From Anaerosalibacter massiliensis (GTDB lineage Bacteria; Bacillota; Clostridia; Tissierellales; Sporanaerobacteraceae): a stretch of DNA of 64,000 nt. Position 1 is the first letter of the stretch. Each line of letters begins with the position of its first letter. The notes below the pieces were generated by a model. That model was given only the letters and a program-made list of their open reading frames with translations. It was not told the DNA's origin and searched no databases. Below, one piece after another: positions 35,579-44,803 of the stretch. A program made the translations under genes and the position numbers. The stretch covers positions 124,001 through 188,000 of the forward strand of contig CCEZ01000007.1 of the NCBI GenBank assembly GCA_000751555.1. The letters run 5' to 3'.

Positions 35579-37003
35579 TTATCTTCCCACTAGCCCTAAC
35601 CTATTTATAGTTACATCAAGTATTGTATCAAAAGTAGTTATCATTTTAGCTGCTGATACATATGCATGTTGGAATTTAACTAAATTACTTATTTCTTCAT
35701 CTATAGATACTCCTGATTCTGATTGCCTTCTTCTAACTATATTTTTCATAATTATTGTCTGAGTACCTTCCATCCTATTCGCTTGCATGCTATCTACCGC
35801 CATGCTAGATAAAATGGAGCTAACAAAATCATCTGGAGTACCTTTAGACATGCCTTCTGAGAAAAAATCTTTATCTTCCCTTAAATCTATTATCTTATGT
35901 AGATTTTTATTGTCTTCTACTCCACCATCTTCTCCTGCAGCAGCTATTTTCCTTACATCTTCAATAATATCCTTATGTATATTAATAGTTGAGGCTGGAT
36001 TTTTTTCATCATAATCGAAAAAATTAATATTAGTACTCCCATCTAGCCCATAGCCAAGTCTATGTTGCTCATTTATTTTTTCCGCAAATCCCTTAGCAAA
36101 CTCATCTAGTTTCTTTTGATAATAAGGAATTCCTCTATAGCTTCCATTTTCTCCATCACCATCAACTAAATCTATAAGGCCCTTTAATTCACCTGATTTT
36201 AAATTCACTTTATTACCATTAGCCCATTTTAATACCTTAGGGCTATTAATATTATTTTCATCTTCAGGTACATATTTCATAGTAGTCATATAATCATGAT
36301 CTACAAAAGTTATACCATTTATAGTTACTTTATATTTTCCACTGTCAGATTCATTTACCTTTACATTTACAATTTTTGATAATTCATCTATTAATAATTC
36401 TCTTTCATCTCTTAAATCATTAGCAGCTCTTCCATGAATTTCCAAAGAATGTATTTGTTTATTTAATGAAACTAATTGTTCTCCTATATCATTTACTTGT
36501 TTTATCTTTGTTTCTATTATAAATTCAGTTTCTTTTTTTAAATTACTAAGTCTTTTTGCTGTTTCATTAATATGCTTAGTAAGGGCTATACCACTTTCCT
36601 TTACAGGTTGTCTATAAGAATCCTCTGATGGATTATTAGAAAGATTATCTAACGATTCAAAAAAATCGTCTATATACTTTCCAAAACCACTATCTGAAGG
36701 TTCGCTAAAGAGCTTTTCTATTTCCATTAATGTATCCTTTTTAATTCCCCATTCTCCCATTGGGGCAGATTCATTCCAGTATTTAAGATTTATATAAGAA
36801 TTTCTTACCCGTTCTATATCATAAATTTCTGTACCTGTTCCTAGAAAACCTACTCCTGAAATATTGAAAGGATCAGTAGCTCTTTGTTTAACAATTTGTC
36901 TTGAATATCCTTCTGTATTTATATTATTTAAATTATGATTTGTTACATATAAGCCTCTTTGACTAGCAATGAGGCCTTTAACTGCTGAATTAAAACCATA
37001 CAT
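35579..37003 (-). CDS. flgK: Flagellar hook-associated protein FlgK, copy 1
   Basis: A 474-residue protein with the rod/hook N-terminus MYGFNSAVKGLIASQRGLYV followed by NHNLNNINTEGYSRQ, and the C-terminal motif GVSIDEEISNLVKFQHAYVS. FlgK forms the first junction ring on the hook. It has a paralogue directly upstream (37050-38465). AAGGGAC precedes the ATG. Confidence 0.95.
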   Translation of the reverse strand: MYGFNSAVKGLIASQRGLYVTNHNLNNINTEGYSRQIVKQRATDPFNISGVGFLGTGTEIYDIERVRNSYINLKYWNESAPMGEWGIKKDTLMEIEKLFSEPSDSGFGKYIDDFFESLDNLSNNPSEDSYRQPVKESGIALTKHINETAKRLSNLKKETEFIIETKIKQVNDIGEQLVSLNKQIHSLEIHGRAANDLRDERELLIDELSKIVNVKVNESDSGKYKVTINGITFVDHDYMTTMKYVPEDENNINSPKVLKWANGNKVNLKSGELKGLIDLVDGDGENGSYRGIPYYQKKLDEFAKGFAEKINEQHRLGYGLDGSTNINFFDYDEKNPASTINIHKDIIEDVRKIAAAGEDGGVEDNKNLHKIIDLREDKDFFSEGMSKGTPDDFVSSILSSMAVDSMQANRMEGTQTIIMKNIVRRRQSESGVSIDEEISNLVKFQHAYVSAAKMITTFDTILDVTINRLGLVGR

Positions 37004-37049
37004 ATTTTGCTCAGTCCCTTCATAAAAAATTTATAATTGGCATAAACCT

Positions 37050-38465
37050 TTATCTTCCCATTCTATTTATAATATTATCTATCATTTCATCAATAGCATT
37101 TATTACTCTTGAGTTAGCTATATATGAATGTTGATATCTAAGCATATCTGCCATTTCTTCATCAAGTGATACTCCTGAAACAGCTTGTCGTCTTTCATCT
37201 ATTTCTTTTAATAATTTTCCTTGAATATCTAAGGATTTATTAGCTGACTCTCCTTTTTTAGCAATATCAGAGATTAAGCTTCTATAATATTCTTCAAAAG
37301 TCATATTATTTAAAATCTTTTTATCTCTTAAATTTAATATTTCTTCAGCTATTTCACCATCTTCTGAAATTCCAGATTTAGAAACCGCTATTTCGTTGAA
37401 ATTTGAAAGTTTTGGATTTATTCTTATATTTGAAGAATTAATTTCATCATCATCACTAATAAAAAAATCTATTTCCATATTTTCACCATCGAGATTATAG
37501 CCTTTCCTATGCAATTTATTAATTTCATTAGCCATAGTTTTTACTAATTTATCTAAATCACTCCTATAATCTTCTACTAAATTATCCCTAGCATTTATAC
37601 ATCCAGATAAGCTACCTTTTTCATCTAGTTCTATATATTCACCTGTATCTGACCAACAAATATATATATAACCTTTATTAGGTTTGTTCTCTCCTTCTTT
37701 GTTATTTGGCCTAACTGTTGTAGTATCTATATAATTTACATATTCTCCATTAACCAAATCCCTACCTTCAAGCGAAACTACTAATTCACCTGTATTTTTT
37801 TCATAACTATTTATAGGTATAATATTTGATAGCTCATCTAATAATTGATTCCTCATGTCTCTATAATCATTTGCCTTAATATTTGAATTTCCACCTTCAG
37901 CAAATCTTATCTTACTATTTAAATCTGCTATTTTCGTAAGGGATTTGTTTATTTCATTCACTTCCTTCGTTATTTCCTCATTTAAACTAGACTGAAGATT
38001 ATCTAATTGAGTATCTATATGATTTACCGTTTCAGTAAAAGCTACTCCACTTTCATGCAGTAGCCCTCTCATTGTAAGACTACCTGATTTTTTAGATACT
38101 TCATTCCATCCATCCCAAAAATCATTCATGACCTTTTGAAGTCCACTATTAGGCACTTCATTAAATATTATTTCTACTTCATTTAAGATACTGCTAGTAG
38201 CATCCCAATAACCATACTTTTCTAATTCATATCTATAGCTAAAGTCTAAAAATTCATTTCTAATCTGTCTTATTTCTTCTACATGAACTCCCGTACCTTT
38301 TTCAAGACCATACCCTATACTAGTATAACTATTTGTAGCATGAATAGTATTTTGTCTTGTGTAGTGAGGGCTGTTCACATTAGATATATTGTGAGATACT
38401 GTGTCTAATGATTTTTTATTTGCATCAATTCCTGATATAGATATATATAATCCTCCAAAAGACAT
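37050..38465 (-). CDS. flgK: Flagellar hook-associated protein FlgK, copy 2
   Basis: A 471-residue second FlgK-type protein: MSFGGLYISISGIDANKKSL, then SHNISNVNSPHYTRQ, and at the C-terminus GVSLDEEMADMLRYQHSYIA. It shares domain order and end motifs with the neighbouring FlgK but has a clearly different middle. Two tandem flgK genes may build a mixed or switchable junction, or one may be redundant. It is 2 bases from flgN. Confidence 0.93.
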   Translation of the reverse strand: MSFGGLYISISGIDANKKSLDTVSHNISNVNSPHYTRQNTIHATNSYTSIGYGLEKGTGVHVEEIRQIRNEFLDFSYRYELEKYGYWDATSSILNEVEIIFNEVPNSGLQKVMNDFWDGWNEVSKKSGSLTMRGLLHESGVAFTETVNHIDTQLDNLQSSLNEEITKEVNEINKSLTKIADLNSKIRFAEGGNSNIKANDYRDMRNQLLDELSNIIPINSYEKNTGELVVSLEGRDLVNGEYVNYIDTTTVRPNNKEGENKPNKGYIYICWSDTGEYIELDEKGSLSGCINARDNLVEDYRSDLDKLVKTMANEINKLHRKGYNLDGENMEIDFFISDDDEINSSNIRINPKLSNFNEIAVSKSGISEDGEIAEEILNLRDKKILNNMTFEEYYRSLISDIAKKGESANKSLDIQGKLLKEIDERRQAVSGVSLDEEMADMLRYQHSYIANSRVINAIDEMIDNIINRMGR

Positions 38466-38467
38466 TT

Positions 38468-38941
38468 TTACACCTGCCTATCAAAAAAATTATTTTTAGA
38501 ACTTGTTTTCTTATTTTCATTTCCATAAATATAAGGGGTTGTAGCATTGGTCATTAAATTCAAATTGAACTCTATCCACTCTAATGAATCTTTAATAAGA
38601 AAATTGTTTGTCTTGTTTTTTTCATCTATAGATATTAATATATTACAAAGTTTCTCTCTCAATATTTCTATATCTTTTTTTTCTCCTGGCATCTCAGATA
38701 TTATAGTAGAAAGAGGCATTTCTTTTGTAATACCCCAACTATCTAAAAGATGTTCTCTTTCCAATTCTAAGGAAGTTATTTTATCTATCAATCTCTCTTC
38801 CTTAGTTATCATTTCATTTAATCTATCTACATCATTGTCTATAATTAGCTCTGTCTTTTCAACTACAACTCTATCTAAGTTTATAAGAAGATCTAATTGT
38901 TTTTCTAATATCCTCATAAGTTCTTCTTTAAAAGTGACCAC
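38468..38941 (-). CDS. flgN: FlgN-type flagellar export chaperone
   Basis: A 157-residue helical coiled-coil protein (LDLLINLDRVVVEKTELIID, TKEERLIDKITSLELEREHL). FlgN escorts FlgK and FlgL to the export apparatus, which fits its place directly upstream of flgK2. The start is a GTG at 38941 with GGGGTG upstream. Confidence 0.85.
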   Translation of the reverse strand: MVTFKEELMRILEKQLDLLINLDRVVVEKTELIIDNDVDRLNEMITKEERLIDKITSLELEREHLLDSWGITKEMPLSTIISEMPGEKKDIEILREKLCNILISIDEKNKTNNFLIKDSLEWIEFNLNLMTNATTPYIYGNENKKTSSKNNFFDRQV

Positions 38942-38955
38942 CCAATCACCCCATT

Positions 38956-39237
38956 TTATATTCTTTTGTCAAAATTTATTCTTTCAATTATTCTATCTAC
39001 AATATTTTCTCCATCTATTTTATAGTTTCCAGTTTTAATTTCATTTCCTATTTTTTTTACTTTATTCTCTCTAATTTCTGGCAGTTCTTTAATTTTAATA
39101 AATGCTGATTGATATTCTACTGCCTTAGATGATAAATCTAGTTCATCTTTTCTACATTTGTTTCCATTTAGTTTTACTTTCCTAGCACTATTATTTTTAT
39201 ATATTTGAAATACTTTATCTACCCTATTTACATTCAT
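38956..39237 (-). CDS. flgM: Anti-sigma-28 factor FlgM
   Basis: A 93-residue protein. Its C-terminal part (ELPEIRENKVKKIGNEIKTG followed by NYKIDGENIVDRII) is the FlgM helix pair that binds sigma-D. The ATG at 39237 is chosen over the longer frame because GGGGTG precedes it and a sigma-D-type promoter lies just upstream. Export of FlgM through the hook frees sigma-D. Confidence 0.93.
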   Translation of the reverse strand: MNVNRVDKVFQIYKNNSARKVKLNGNKCRKDELDLSSKAVEYQSAFIKIKELPEIRENKVKKIGNEIKTGNYKIDGENIVDRIIERINFDKRI

Positions 39238-39271
39238 AAAAACACCCCATTTCTTTCCCATCTCAATTATA

Positions 39272-39299
39272 TTATCGGAAATAACAAGGTGTTTCTTTA
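39272..39299 (-). promoter_or_regulatory. Sigma-D promoter of flgM
   Basis: TAAA (39296-39299), 16 bases, then TCCGATAA (39272-39279) on the reverse strand resembles the sigma-D consensus. It lies at the 3' end of the upstream yvyF gene, so flgM-flgN-flgK can be induced on their own. Confidence 0.75.
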
Positions 39300-39304
39300 G
39301 ACCT

Positions 39305-39727
39305 TTATTCAATTTTACCATTTTTATACCTTTCTTTTATTCTCATCCTTTCTTTCATATCCCCACTTCCTAATTCAGATGGATCTTTCCTTTGGCCTAT
39401 AGCTTGTTTAAATTCTCTGTCCATTTGTCCAATACATTTATTACAAAATCTACCTGTTTTTATAGATTTTCCACATCTTTCACAAGAAAGTATTGAATTA
39501 TGCTCATCTTTTATTTCTAGTCTTCCTTCTTTCAAAAAATCTATTATCTTTCTTGCTGACACTTCTGTTTCTTCAGATACTTCAGATATATTTGCAGAAG
39601 GATTTTCTTCTATATATTTTTTTACCTTTTGAAAATCTTCCTCTTCCTTTTTTCTACATCTAGGACATATATTAAAATTATCATATATATAAATATTGCC
39701 ACAACGTCTACAATTTCTTACATCCAT
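39305..39727 (-). CDS. YvyF-type flagellar operon protein (TIGR03826)
   Basis: A 140-residue protein with two zinc-ribbon-like motifs (CRRCGNIYIYDNFNICPRC and CERCGKSIKTGRFCNKC) separated by a short DNA-binding-like helix region. YvyF proteins sit between comF and flgM in Bacilli and Clostridia, as here; a role in flagellar regulation is proposed but not settled. GGGAGGG precedes the ATG. Confidence 0.9.
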   Translation of the reverse strand: MDVRNCRRCGNIYIYDNFNICPRCRKKEEEDFQKVKKYIEENPSANISEVSEETEVSARKIIDFLKEGRLEIKDEHNSILSCERCGKSIKTGRFCNKCIGQMDREFKQAIGQRKDPSELGSGDMKERMRIKERYKNGKIE

Positions 39728-39739
39728 AAAAAATCCCTC

Positions 39740-40402
39740 CTATAATTTCATTCCAGATGTTATAGATAAGGCGTATACTTTTCTCCCCTTTCCTTCTTGT
39801 AAAAGAACCTTAGCACATTCACTTACAGTTGAGCCTGTAGTAATAATATCGTCTATAATAAGTATTTCTTTATCCATAAATTCAATACTATCTTTAATTT
39901 TAAATACTCCTTCTATATTTCTAATTCTATCATGTCTGTTTAATTTGTTCTGAGGTTTTGTCCACTTAATTCTTATTAAATTATTTTTAGATATTGGTAT
40001 ATCTAGTTTCTTTGATAAATACCCTGCTATTAGCTCTGATTGATTATATCCTCTAATAGCCTTCCTTCTTCTATGTATAGGTACATAGGTTATTATATCT
40101 ATATCTTTCATAATATTTTTTCCATATATAGTCTGAAGTAGTATCTCTCCTAAAGGTTTATATAAATATCCATAGTTCTCATATTTATATAGATATATTT
40201 TTTCTTTTATAAATTCATTATAAAAAAGTGAATAAATTGTTTTTTCTAAATATGACAGATCTATTTCCCTATTTAAATATTCAATATTATTTCTACAATA
40301 GGAACAAATATATCTATCTACATCATCTGTTTCAACATTACAAAGTAAACAAACTCCCTCTTCAGGAAACAATAACTCATTTATACCTTTAAAAAAATTC
40401 AT
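39740..40402 (-). CDS. comF: ComF family phosphoribosyltransferase-like protein
   Basis: A 220-residue protein with an N-terminal zinc site (CLLCNVETDDVDRYICSYC) and a C-terminal PRTase motif ILIIDDIITTGSTVSE. ComF/GntX proteins take part in DNA uptake in competent bacteria. It lies between recD2 and yvyF. AGGAGG precedes the ATG. Confidence 0.94.
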   Translation of the reverse strand: MNFFKGINELLFPEEGVCLLCNVETDDVDRYICSYCRNNIEYLNREIDLSYLEKTIYSLFYNEFIKEKIYLYKYENYGYLYKPLGEILLQTIYGKNIMKDIDIITYVPIHRRRKAIRGYNQSELIAGYLSKKLDIPISKNNLIRIKWTKPQNKLNRHDRIRNIEGVFKIKDSIEFMDKEILIIDDIITTGSTVSECAKVLLQEGKGRKVYALSITSGMKL

Positions 40403-40411
40403 AAAAACCTC

Positions 40412-42625
40412 CTAAAAATAGGTTAATATTCTTTTCATTCTAAAATCTAATCCAGAATATCTCTTTGTAATCCTATTGTTTTGAATCATAATAGAAAGAT
40501 ACCTTTCCTCACCTACAAGTACTACTAATTCTTTTGCCCTAGTAATTGCTGTATATAAGAGATTCCTAGTAAGAAGCATAGGAGGCCCACTAGATATAGG
40601 TATAATAACTACTGGAAATTCGCTCCCTTGACTTTTGTGGACTGTTGTTGCATAAGCTAGCTTTAATTCATCTAATTGACCAAAATCATATTCTACTTCC
40701 TTTTCATCATCAAAAAGTACTTTAAGTATTTCAGCATCATTATCTATGTCTACTATAAATCCAAAATCCCCATTATACACTCCTTCACCTTTTTCCTTAA
40801 CTACTCCATTTTCTATAATCTCCCATTCAGTAGTATAATTATTTTTTATTTGCATTATTTTATCTCCTACTCTAAATATTTCATCTCCTATTTTCTTTTC
40901 ACTTTTCCCATATCCTTTAGGATTTAGTATTTCTTGAAGATGTTTATTTAATGAATTTGTACCTATATCTCCTTTTTTCATGGGAGTTAATACTTGAATG
41001 TCTTTTAGAGAATCATAGCCATTAAAATTTGGAAGCCTTCTATTACAAAGTCCTAATATAGTTTCAACTACTTCTTTTGGATTGTATTTAGGTATGAAAT
41101 AAAAATCTTTTCCCTTTACATTTAAAGAAGGAAACTCTCCTTTATTTATTTTATGGGCATTGACTACTATCATACTTTCTTCTGCTTGTCTAAATATCTC
41201 ATCTAATTTTACTACCTTAACTACTCCACTTTTTATAATATCCTTTAATACATTTCCTGGACCTACTGAAGGAAGCTGATCTATATCACCTATAAATATA
41301 ACTCTGGTTCCTGGCATTATAGCTTTAAGTAGATTGTTCATAAGAATTATATCTACCATAGAAGCTTCATCTATTATAACTACATCTACATCTAATGGAT
41401 TGCCCTCATCTCTTTCAAAACCCATTTCTTCTTCCATAAAAGAATATTCTAATAACCTATGAATAGTCTTTGCTTCTCTATCTGTAGCTTGACTCATTCT
41501 TTTAGCTGCCCTTCCTGTAGGAGCAGCTAGAGCTATTTTGAGCTTCTTTTCTTCAAAAAGTTTTATAATTGCATTTATAGTAGTGGTTTTCCCTGTTCCA
41601 GGTCCTCCAGTAATAATAAGCATTCCATTTTCTACAGATTCTTTTATAGCTTCTTTTTGCTTTTTAGCAAATACTATTCCCTCACTATCTTCTATTTTTT
41701 CAATTTCTTTTTCTACATCTATATCTAATTCTTCTAATTCTACTCTTGAAATCTCTACTATTTTCCTACTTACATTGGCCTCTGCCATATAAAAAGGCAT
41801 ATAATATATGAGTATTTCTCCATCAATATTTTCTAATTGAATTTCTTTCCTTATAGCTAAATCTCTTATAGATTCTTCCACTATCTCTTCTTCTATTCTA
41901 AGCATTTTTTTAGTATCTTCTATGAGTATATTTTGAGGAACATAAGTATGTCCATTACCTGACCATTTCATAAGTTTAAATTTTATTCCTGCTTCAATTC
42001 TATAGGGTGAGTTAATTGCTATTCCCATATTTCTAGCTATTTCATCGGCTTTTTTGAAGCCTATTCCAAACACATCTTCTGATAATCTATAAGGATTTTC
42101 AGTAATTATATTTATAGTGTCTTTTCCATATTTTTTATATATTCTAATACCATAAGCAGGAGTTATATTATATTGTTGCAAAAATACCATCACATCTCTT
42201 AATTCTCTTTGGTCTTCAAAGGCTTCAGAGATTTTTTTTACTTTCTTTTTCCCTATTCCCTCTATTTCTTTAAGCCGTTCTGGATGGTATTCTATTATTT
42301 CTAAAGAATCTTTGCCGAATTTCTCTACTATTTTTTTAGCTGTTTTTTTGCCTACATAAGGAATAAGGCCTGATGAGAGATATTTTTCTATTCCATCTAA
42401 TGTATCTGGAGTTATTGTAGATATGCTTTCTATTTCTATTTGTTCTCCATAATTTGGATGATATACCATATCTCCAACTACCCTTACTGATTGACCTGTT
42501 TTTAGAAATGGATCATATCCTACAATTGTTATTGAATCTCCTTCTGCTTCTAATATAGCAACAATAAAACCATTAGATTCATTTTTAAATATTATCTCCT
42601 CTACAATTCCCTCTACAGTAACCAA
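40412..42625 (-). CDS. recD2: RecD2-type 5'-3' DNA helicase
   Basis: About 737 residues of the RecD2/TraA subfamily. An N-terminal OB/HhH region (VTVEGIVEEIIFKN, GIGKKKVKKISEAFEDQREL) precedes the helicase core, with Walker A GGPGTGKTTTINA, VIIDEASMVDI, and the C-terminal VHKSQGSEFPVVIIP. It acts in repair without RecBC. I chose the TTG at 42625, 8 bases past GGAGG, over the TTG at 42640, whose own codons carry that site. It precedes comF by 9 bases. Confidence 0.93.
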   Translation of the reverse strand: MVTVEGIVEEIIFKNESNGFIVAILEAEGDSITIVGYDPFLKTGQSVRVVGDMVYHPNYGEQIEIESISTITPDTLDGIEKYLSSGLIPYVGKKTAKKIVEKFGKDSLEIIEYHPERLKEIEGIGKKKVKKISEAFEDQRELRDVMVFLQQYNITPAYGIRIYKKYGKDTINIITENPYRLSEDVFGIGFKKADEIARNMGIAINSPYRIEAGIKFKLMKWSGNGHTYVPQNILIEDTKKMLRIEEEIVEESIRDLAIRKEIQLENIDGEILIYYMPFYMAEANVSRKIVEISRVELEELDIDVEKEIEKIEDSEGIVFAKKQKEAIKESVENGMLIITGGPGTGKTTTINAIIKLFEEKKLKIALAAPTGRAAKRMSQATDREAKTIHRLLEYSFMEEEMGFERDEGNPLDVDVVIIDEASMVDIILMNNLLKAIMPGTRVIFIGDIDQLPSVGPGNVLKDIIKSGVVKVVKLDEIFRQAEESMIVVNAHKINKGEFPSLNVKGKDFYFIPKYNPKEVVETILGLCNRRLPNFNGYDSLKDIQVLTPMKKGDIGTNSLNKHLQEILNPKGYGKSEKKIGDEIFRVGDKIMQIKNNYTTEWEIIENGVVKEKGEGVYNGDFGFIVDIDNDAEILKVLFDDEKEVEYDFGQLDELKLAYATTVHKSQGSEFPVVIIPISSGPPMLLTRNLLYTAITRAKELVVLVGEERYLSIMIQNNRITKRYSGLDFRMKRILTYF

Positions 42626-42729
42626 GCCACTTTCCTCCAATTATCATCATATATTAAATAATATTATATCATAAAATATTGCCGTTACTTAAATATAGCT
42701 TATATTCTTTTTAATTTGTACTAATTCAT

Positions 42730-42895
42730 AGATCTTCTTTTCATATAGTGCAAATTTGCAGGTTTTAAGATAATAAGCTTTCTTGCCAAAAAGTTTCTAA
42801 TCAAAACTTTTTAAGTCAGTCCTATTATCTTAATATAATTCTTTTATAATAGTGCCAATCTACGGATTTTAAGATATTAGAATGTACACTTTCTT
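42730..42895. repeat. Left palindromic unit of the composite repeat
   Basis: The left edge AGATCTTCTTTTCATATAGTGC is shared in inverted form with the right edge of the whole composite near 43360-43382. Inside, TTAAGATAATAAG pairs with CTATTATCTTAA, and AAAAAGTTT pairs with AAACTTTTT nearer the centre. Together with the two elements to its right it fills nearly all of the 795-base gap 42641-43435, in which I see no gene. Confidence 0.75.
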
Positions 42896-42915
42896 TTCAC
42901 ATAATGTCAATTTCC

Positions 42916-43104
42916 GCAAATAGAGATAAAAATTCGCTCCAAAAAAAGTTTTGATAAAATAGTATCTTCATAAAATAGAAAACGCTAAATATTTTCAAAC
43001 TCGCTTCGCTCAAACAGTGAAAAATTCTTAACGCATTTTCTATTTTATTCAGATTATTTCATAGCAAAACTTTTTTAAGTCACTCACCTTTTATCTCTAT
43101 TTGC
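42916..43104. repeat. Family II long palindrome, copy D
   Basis: The 189-base element starts GCAAATAGAGATAAAA and ends with the exact reverse complement. Arms also share AAAAAAGTTTTG and ATAAAATAGAAAA. The centre carries a smaller hairpin made of CTCGCTTCGCTCAAACAG and CTGTTTGAGCG-like sequence. It has the same length as copy E at 47913-48101 and differs from it by only about 20 bases by eye. Confidence 0.85.
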
Positions 43105-43152
43105 TTTAATATTGTACTATTAGAATAAATATAGTTAGAAATAAAGAAATAT

Positions 43153-43367
43153 CCCTAGGATTTTAAGGTATTAGGTCTGCTGACTTAAAAAGCCTTTGGG
43201 TAGAAAATAGAGACAAAGTTTTTCGCAAAACCCGTGAAATTAATTTTTAATCAACTTAGGAAATAACCATAATTTACAGTAGGGTTTTGTAAAATTTAAA
43301 TCCTATTTTCTCCAAAGCTTTCTCGGAAGAAAAGTCTAATAACTTAAAATCCGTGAACTAGCACTAT
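43153..43367. repeat. Family I long palindrome, copy B
   Basis: Matches copy A at 10995-11219 almost end to end, including GGTCTGCTGACTTAAAAAGC, GGGTAGAAAAT, CTATTTTCTCCAAAGCTTTC and CCGTGAACTAGCACTAT. It follows family II copy D directly, within a larger composite bounded by inverted repeats at 42730 and 43382. Confidence 0.85.
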
Positions 43368-43435
43368 ATGAAAAGAAGGTCTACTAAAACAGCATCTTAA
43401 TAATAATACTAAATTTATTAATATATAAACCTGTC

Positions 43436-44014
43436 TTATTCTAAAGTTTCTTTAATCTTAAGCAATTCCTCCCGCAAAATAGCTATATCTCCTTTAGTTG
43501 CAGGTTTATTGTATTCATCATAAAAAGCTATAGTCTCATATATTCCCTTTTCTCTTTCATCATAAAACTTTCTTACTATTTCTCCATTATTAATATGTTT
43601 TTCGACAGTTTTCAAAGTATTCAGACTTTTGATTTTATAATTAGGTTTTAAAAAAATATTTACACCATTTAGTCCTTCTTCAATTTTATCTATATAATTT
43701 ATATTTATATAGCCTAAAGCTCCATCATTTCTAGATATAGGTTTTCTCGTTTTAATTGGTATAAATATATTTTCTCTATTGAAGGGAATAGGAACTAAAT
43801 TATTTACATTTAATAAATTGCCATAATGTTTTCTTGATTCCTTTAAATCTATTAAAAAATATTTACCTAGGCAATTTAAAAAACTCCTCAAGCTCTTATC
43901 TATATAAATCTCTCCACTTTTATAAGTATATATAGCTGTACAATTCCCTTTCATATTTAAATATACGGGAATGAAAGCCATCAATTCTTCTTCTACATAT
44001 TTCCCTATATTCAT
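43436..44014 (-). CDS. ComK-like competence regulator family protein
   Basis: A 192-residue protein. Its middle (IFIPIKTRKPISRNDGALGY then INYIDKIEEGLNGVNIFLKP) resembles the ComK core, where the sequence follows PTTSPNxPDCxWI and a beta-rich, DNA-binding segment. ComK is the master competence activator in Bacilli. The similarity is by eye and moderate. It ends an operon with a sigma factor and three small proteins. GAGGGAGGG precedes the ATG. Confidence 0.6.
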   Translation of the reverse strand: MNIGKYVEEELMAFIPVYLNMKGNCTAIYTYKSGEIYIDKSLRSFLNCLGKYFLIDLKESRKHYGNLLNVNNLVPIPFNRENIFIPIKTRKPISRNDGALGYININYIDKIEEGLNGVNIFLKPNYKIKSLNTLKTVEKHINNGEIVRKFYDEREKGIYETIAFYDEYNKPATKGDIAILREELLKIKETLE

Positions 44015-44073
44015 AAAAATCCCTCCCTCGACTATTATAATAGAACACTAGTTCTAAGTCAAGAGAGGATTTT

Positions 44074-44217
44074 TTATTTTATACTAGTTATAACTTTAGA
44101 TAGCTCGTTTATGCTTTCTGTTAAATCGTCTAATTTACCTTCTATTCTAACCAAAAGATAAATAGATATAACTATTGGAAAACCTAAATTAGCTATCTGA
44201 GTATAAATTTCCTCCAT
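44074..44217 (-). CDS. YvrJ family small membrane protein
   Basis: A 47-residue protein, MEEIYTQIANLGFPIVISIY followed by LLVRIEGKLDDLTESI. One transmembrane helix is followed by a short coiled-coil tail, the YvrJ pattern. YvrJ-type genes often lie near alternative sigma factors and DUF1659/DUF2922 genes, as here. The function is unknown. GGAGGTTATC precedes the ATG. Confidence 0.82.
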   Translation of the reverse strand: MEEIYTQIANLGFPIVISIYLLVRIEGKLDDLTESINELSKVITSIK

Positions 44218-44277
44218 GATAACCTCCTTTCCTTAATTTAAGTAAACAGTGGTGGAGATATCTCCACCACTTACAAA

Positions 44278-44496
44278 TTATATTTCCATTTCTTCAATAG
44301 TAGTTCTAATAATTCTGGCTCCTGTTGGCAATATAATATTCCCTCCTGCAGAGAAGAATACATTTGTATCTACAATAGTGTCCATAGTATTTCTTACTTC
44401 CTCTCCAGTTAAATCATCCTTTGGATCATCTACTGAAAAAGTTACCCTTCTATCTTCTTCATTTTTAAATATCATTTGCAATTTAGCATTCTCCAT
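44278..44496 (-). CDS. DUF2922 family protein
   Basis: A 72-residue protein with the DUF2922 pattern MENAKLQMIFKNEEDRRVTF followed by DLTGEEVRNTMDTIVDTNVF. It is normally paired with DUF1659, as here. Function unknown. GGAGGTG precedes the ATG. Confidence 0.85.
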   Translation of the reverse strand: MENAKLQMIFKNEEDRRVTFSVDDPKDDLTGEEVRNTMDTIVDTNVFFSAGGNIILPTGARIIRTTIEEMEI

Positions 44497-44527
44497 TAAA
44501 TCACCTCCTTATATTATTTTCTTTTGA

Positions 44528-44749
44528 TTACTCTTCTAGTAGTTCTACCTCTTCTACCTTCTTTACCTTTAGTAAAGGCATAGATTGAAGAGCTGATAGA
44601 GATTTTCCTACCTCATAAACATTTTCATTAGCTGCATCTACTTTAATCCTAGAATAAGTTTTAGATTTAACTATAGGTTTATCTCCATCCATTCCTCCAT
44701 CTAGTTCCAATTTTAATTTGGAAGATTCCTTTAGTTCTGTAACTGCCAT
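44528..44749 (-). CDS. DUF1659 family protein
   Basis: A 73-residue protein with the DUF1659 pattern (SKTYSRIKVDAANENVYEVG followed by KSLSALQSMPLL). It lies between the sigma factor and DUF2922 genes and shares their strand and spacing. Function unknown. GGAGGTG precedes the ATG. Confidence 0.85.
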   Translation of the reverse strand: MAVTELKESSKLKLELDGGMDGDKPIVKSKTYSRIKVDAANENVYEVGKSLSALQSMPLLKVKKVEEVELLEE

Positions 44750-44803
44750 ATTATCACCTCCTTCTACTTCTTATATAGAAATAAGGTGACAATCTTACTA
44801 TTA

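Noticed and set aside
38956-39321. Longer FlgM reading frame starting at 39321.
   Set aside because: It overlaps yvyF and would begin upstream of the sigma-D-type promoter; FlgM homology begins near 39237.
42730-43382. Insertion sequence with transposase.
   Set aside because: No ORF of meaningful length is present between the terminal inverted repeats; at most a non-autonomous element.
42641-43435. CRISPR array in the repeat-rich gap.
   Set aside because: The repeats are few, long, palindromic and of different families; there are no regular short repeats with unique spacers and no cas genes.
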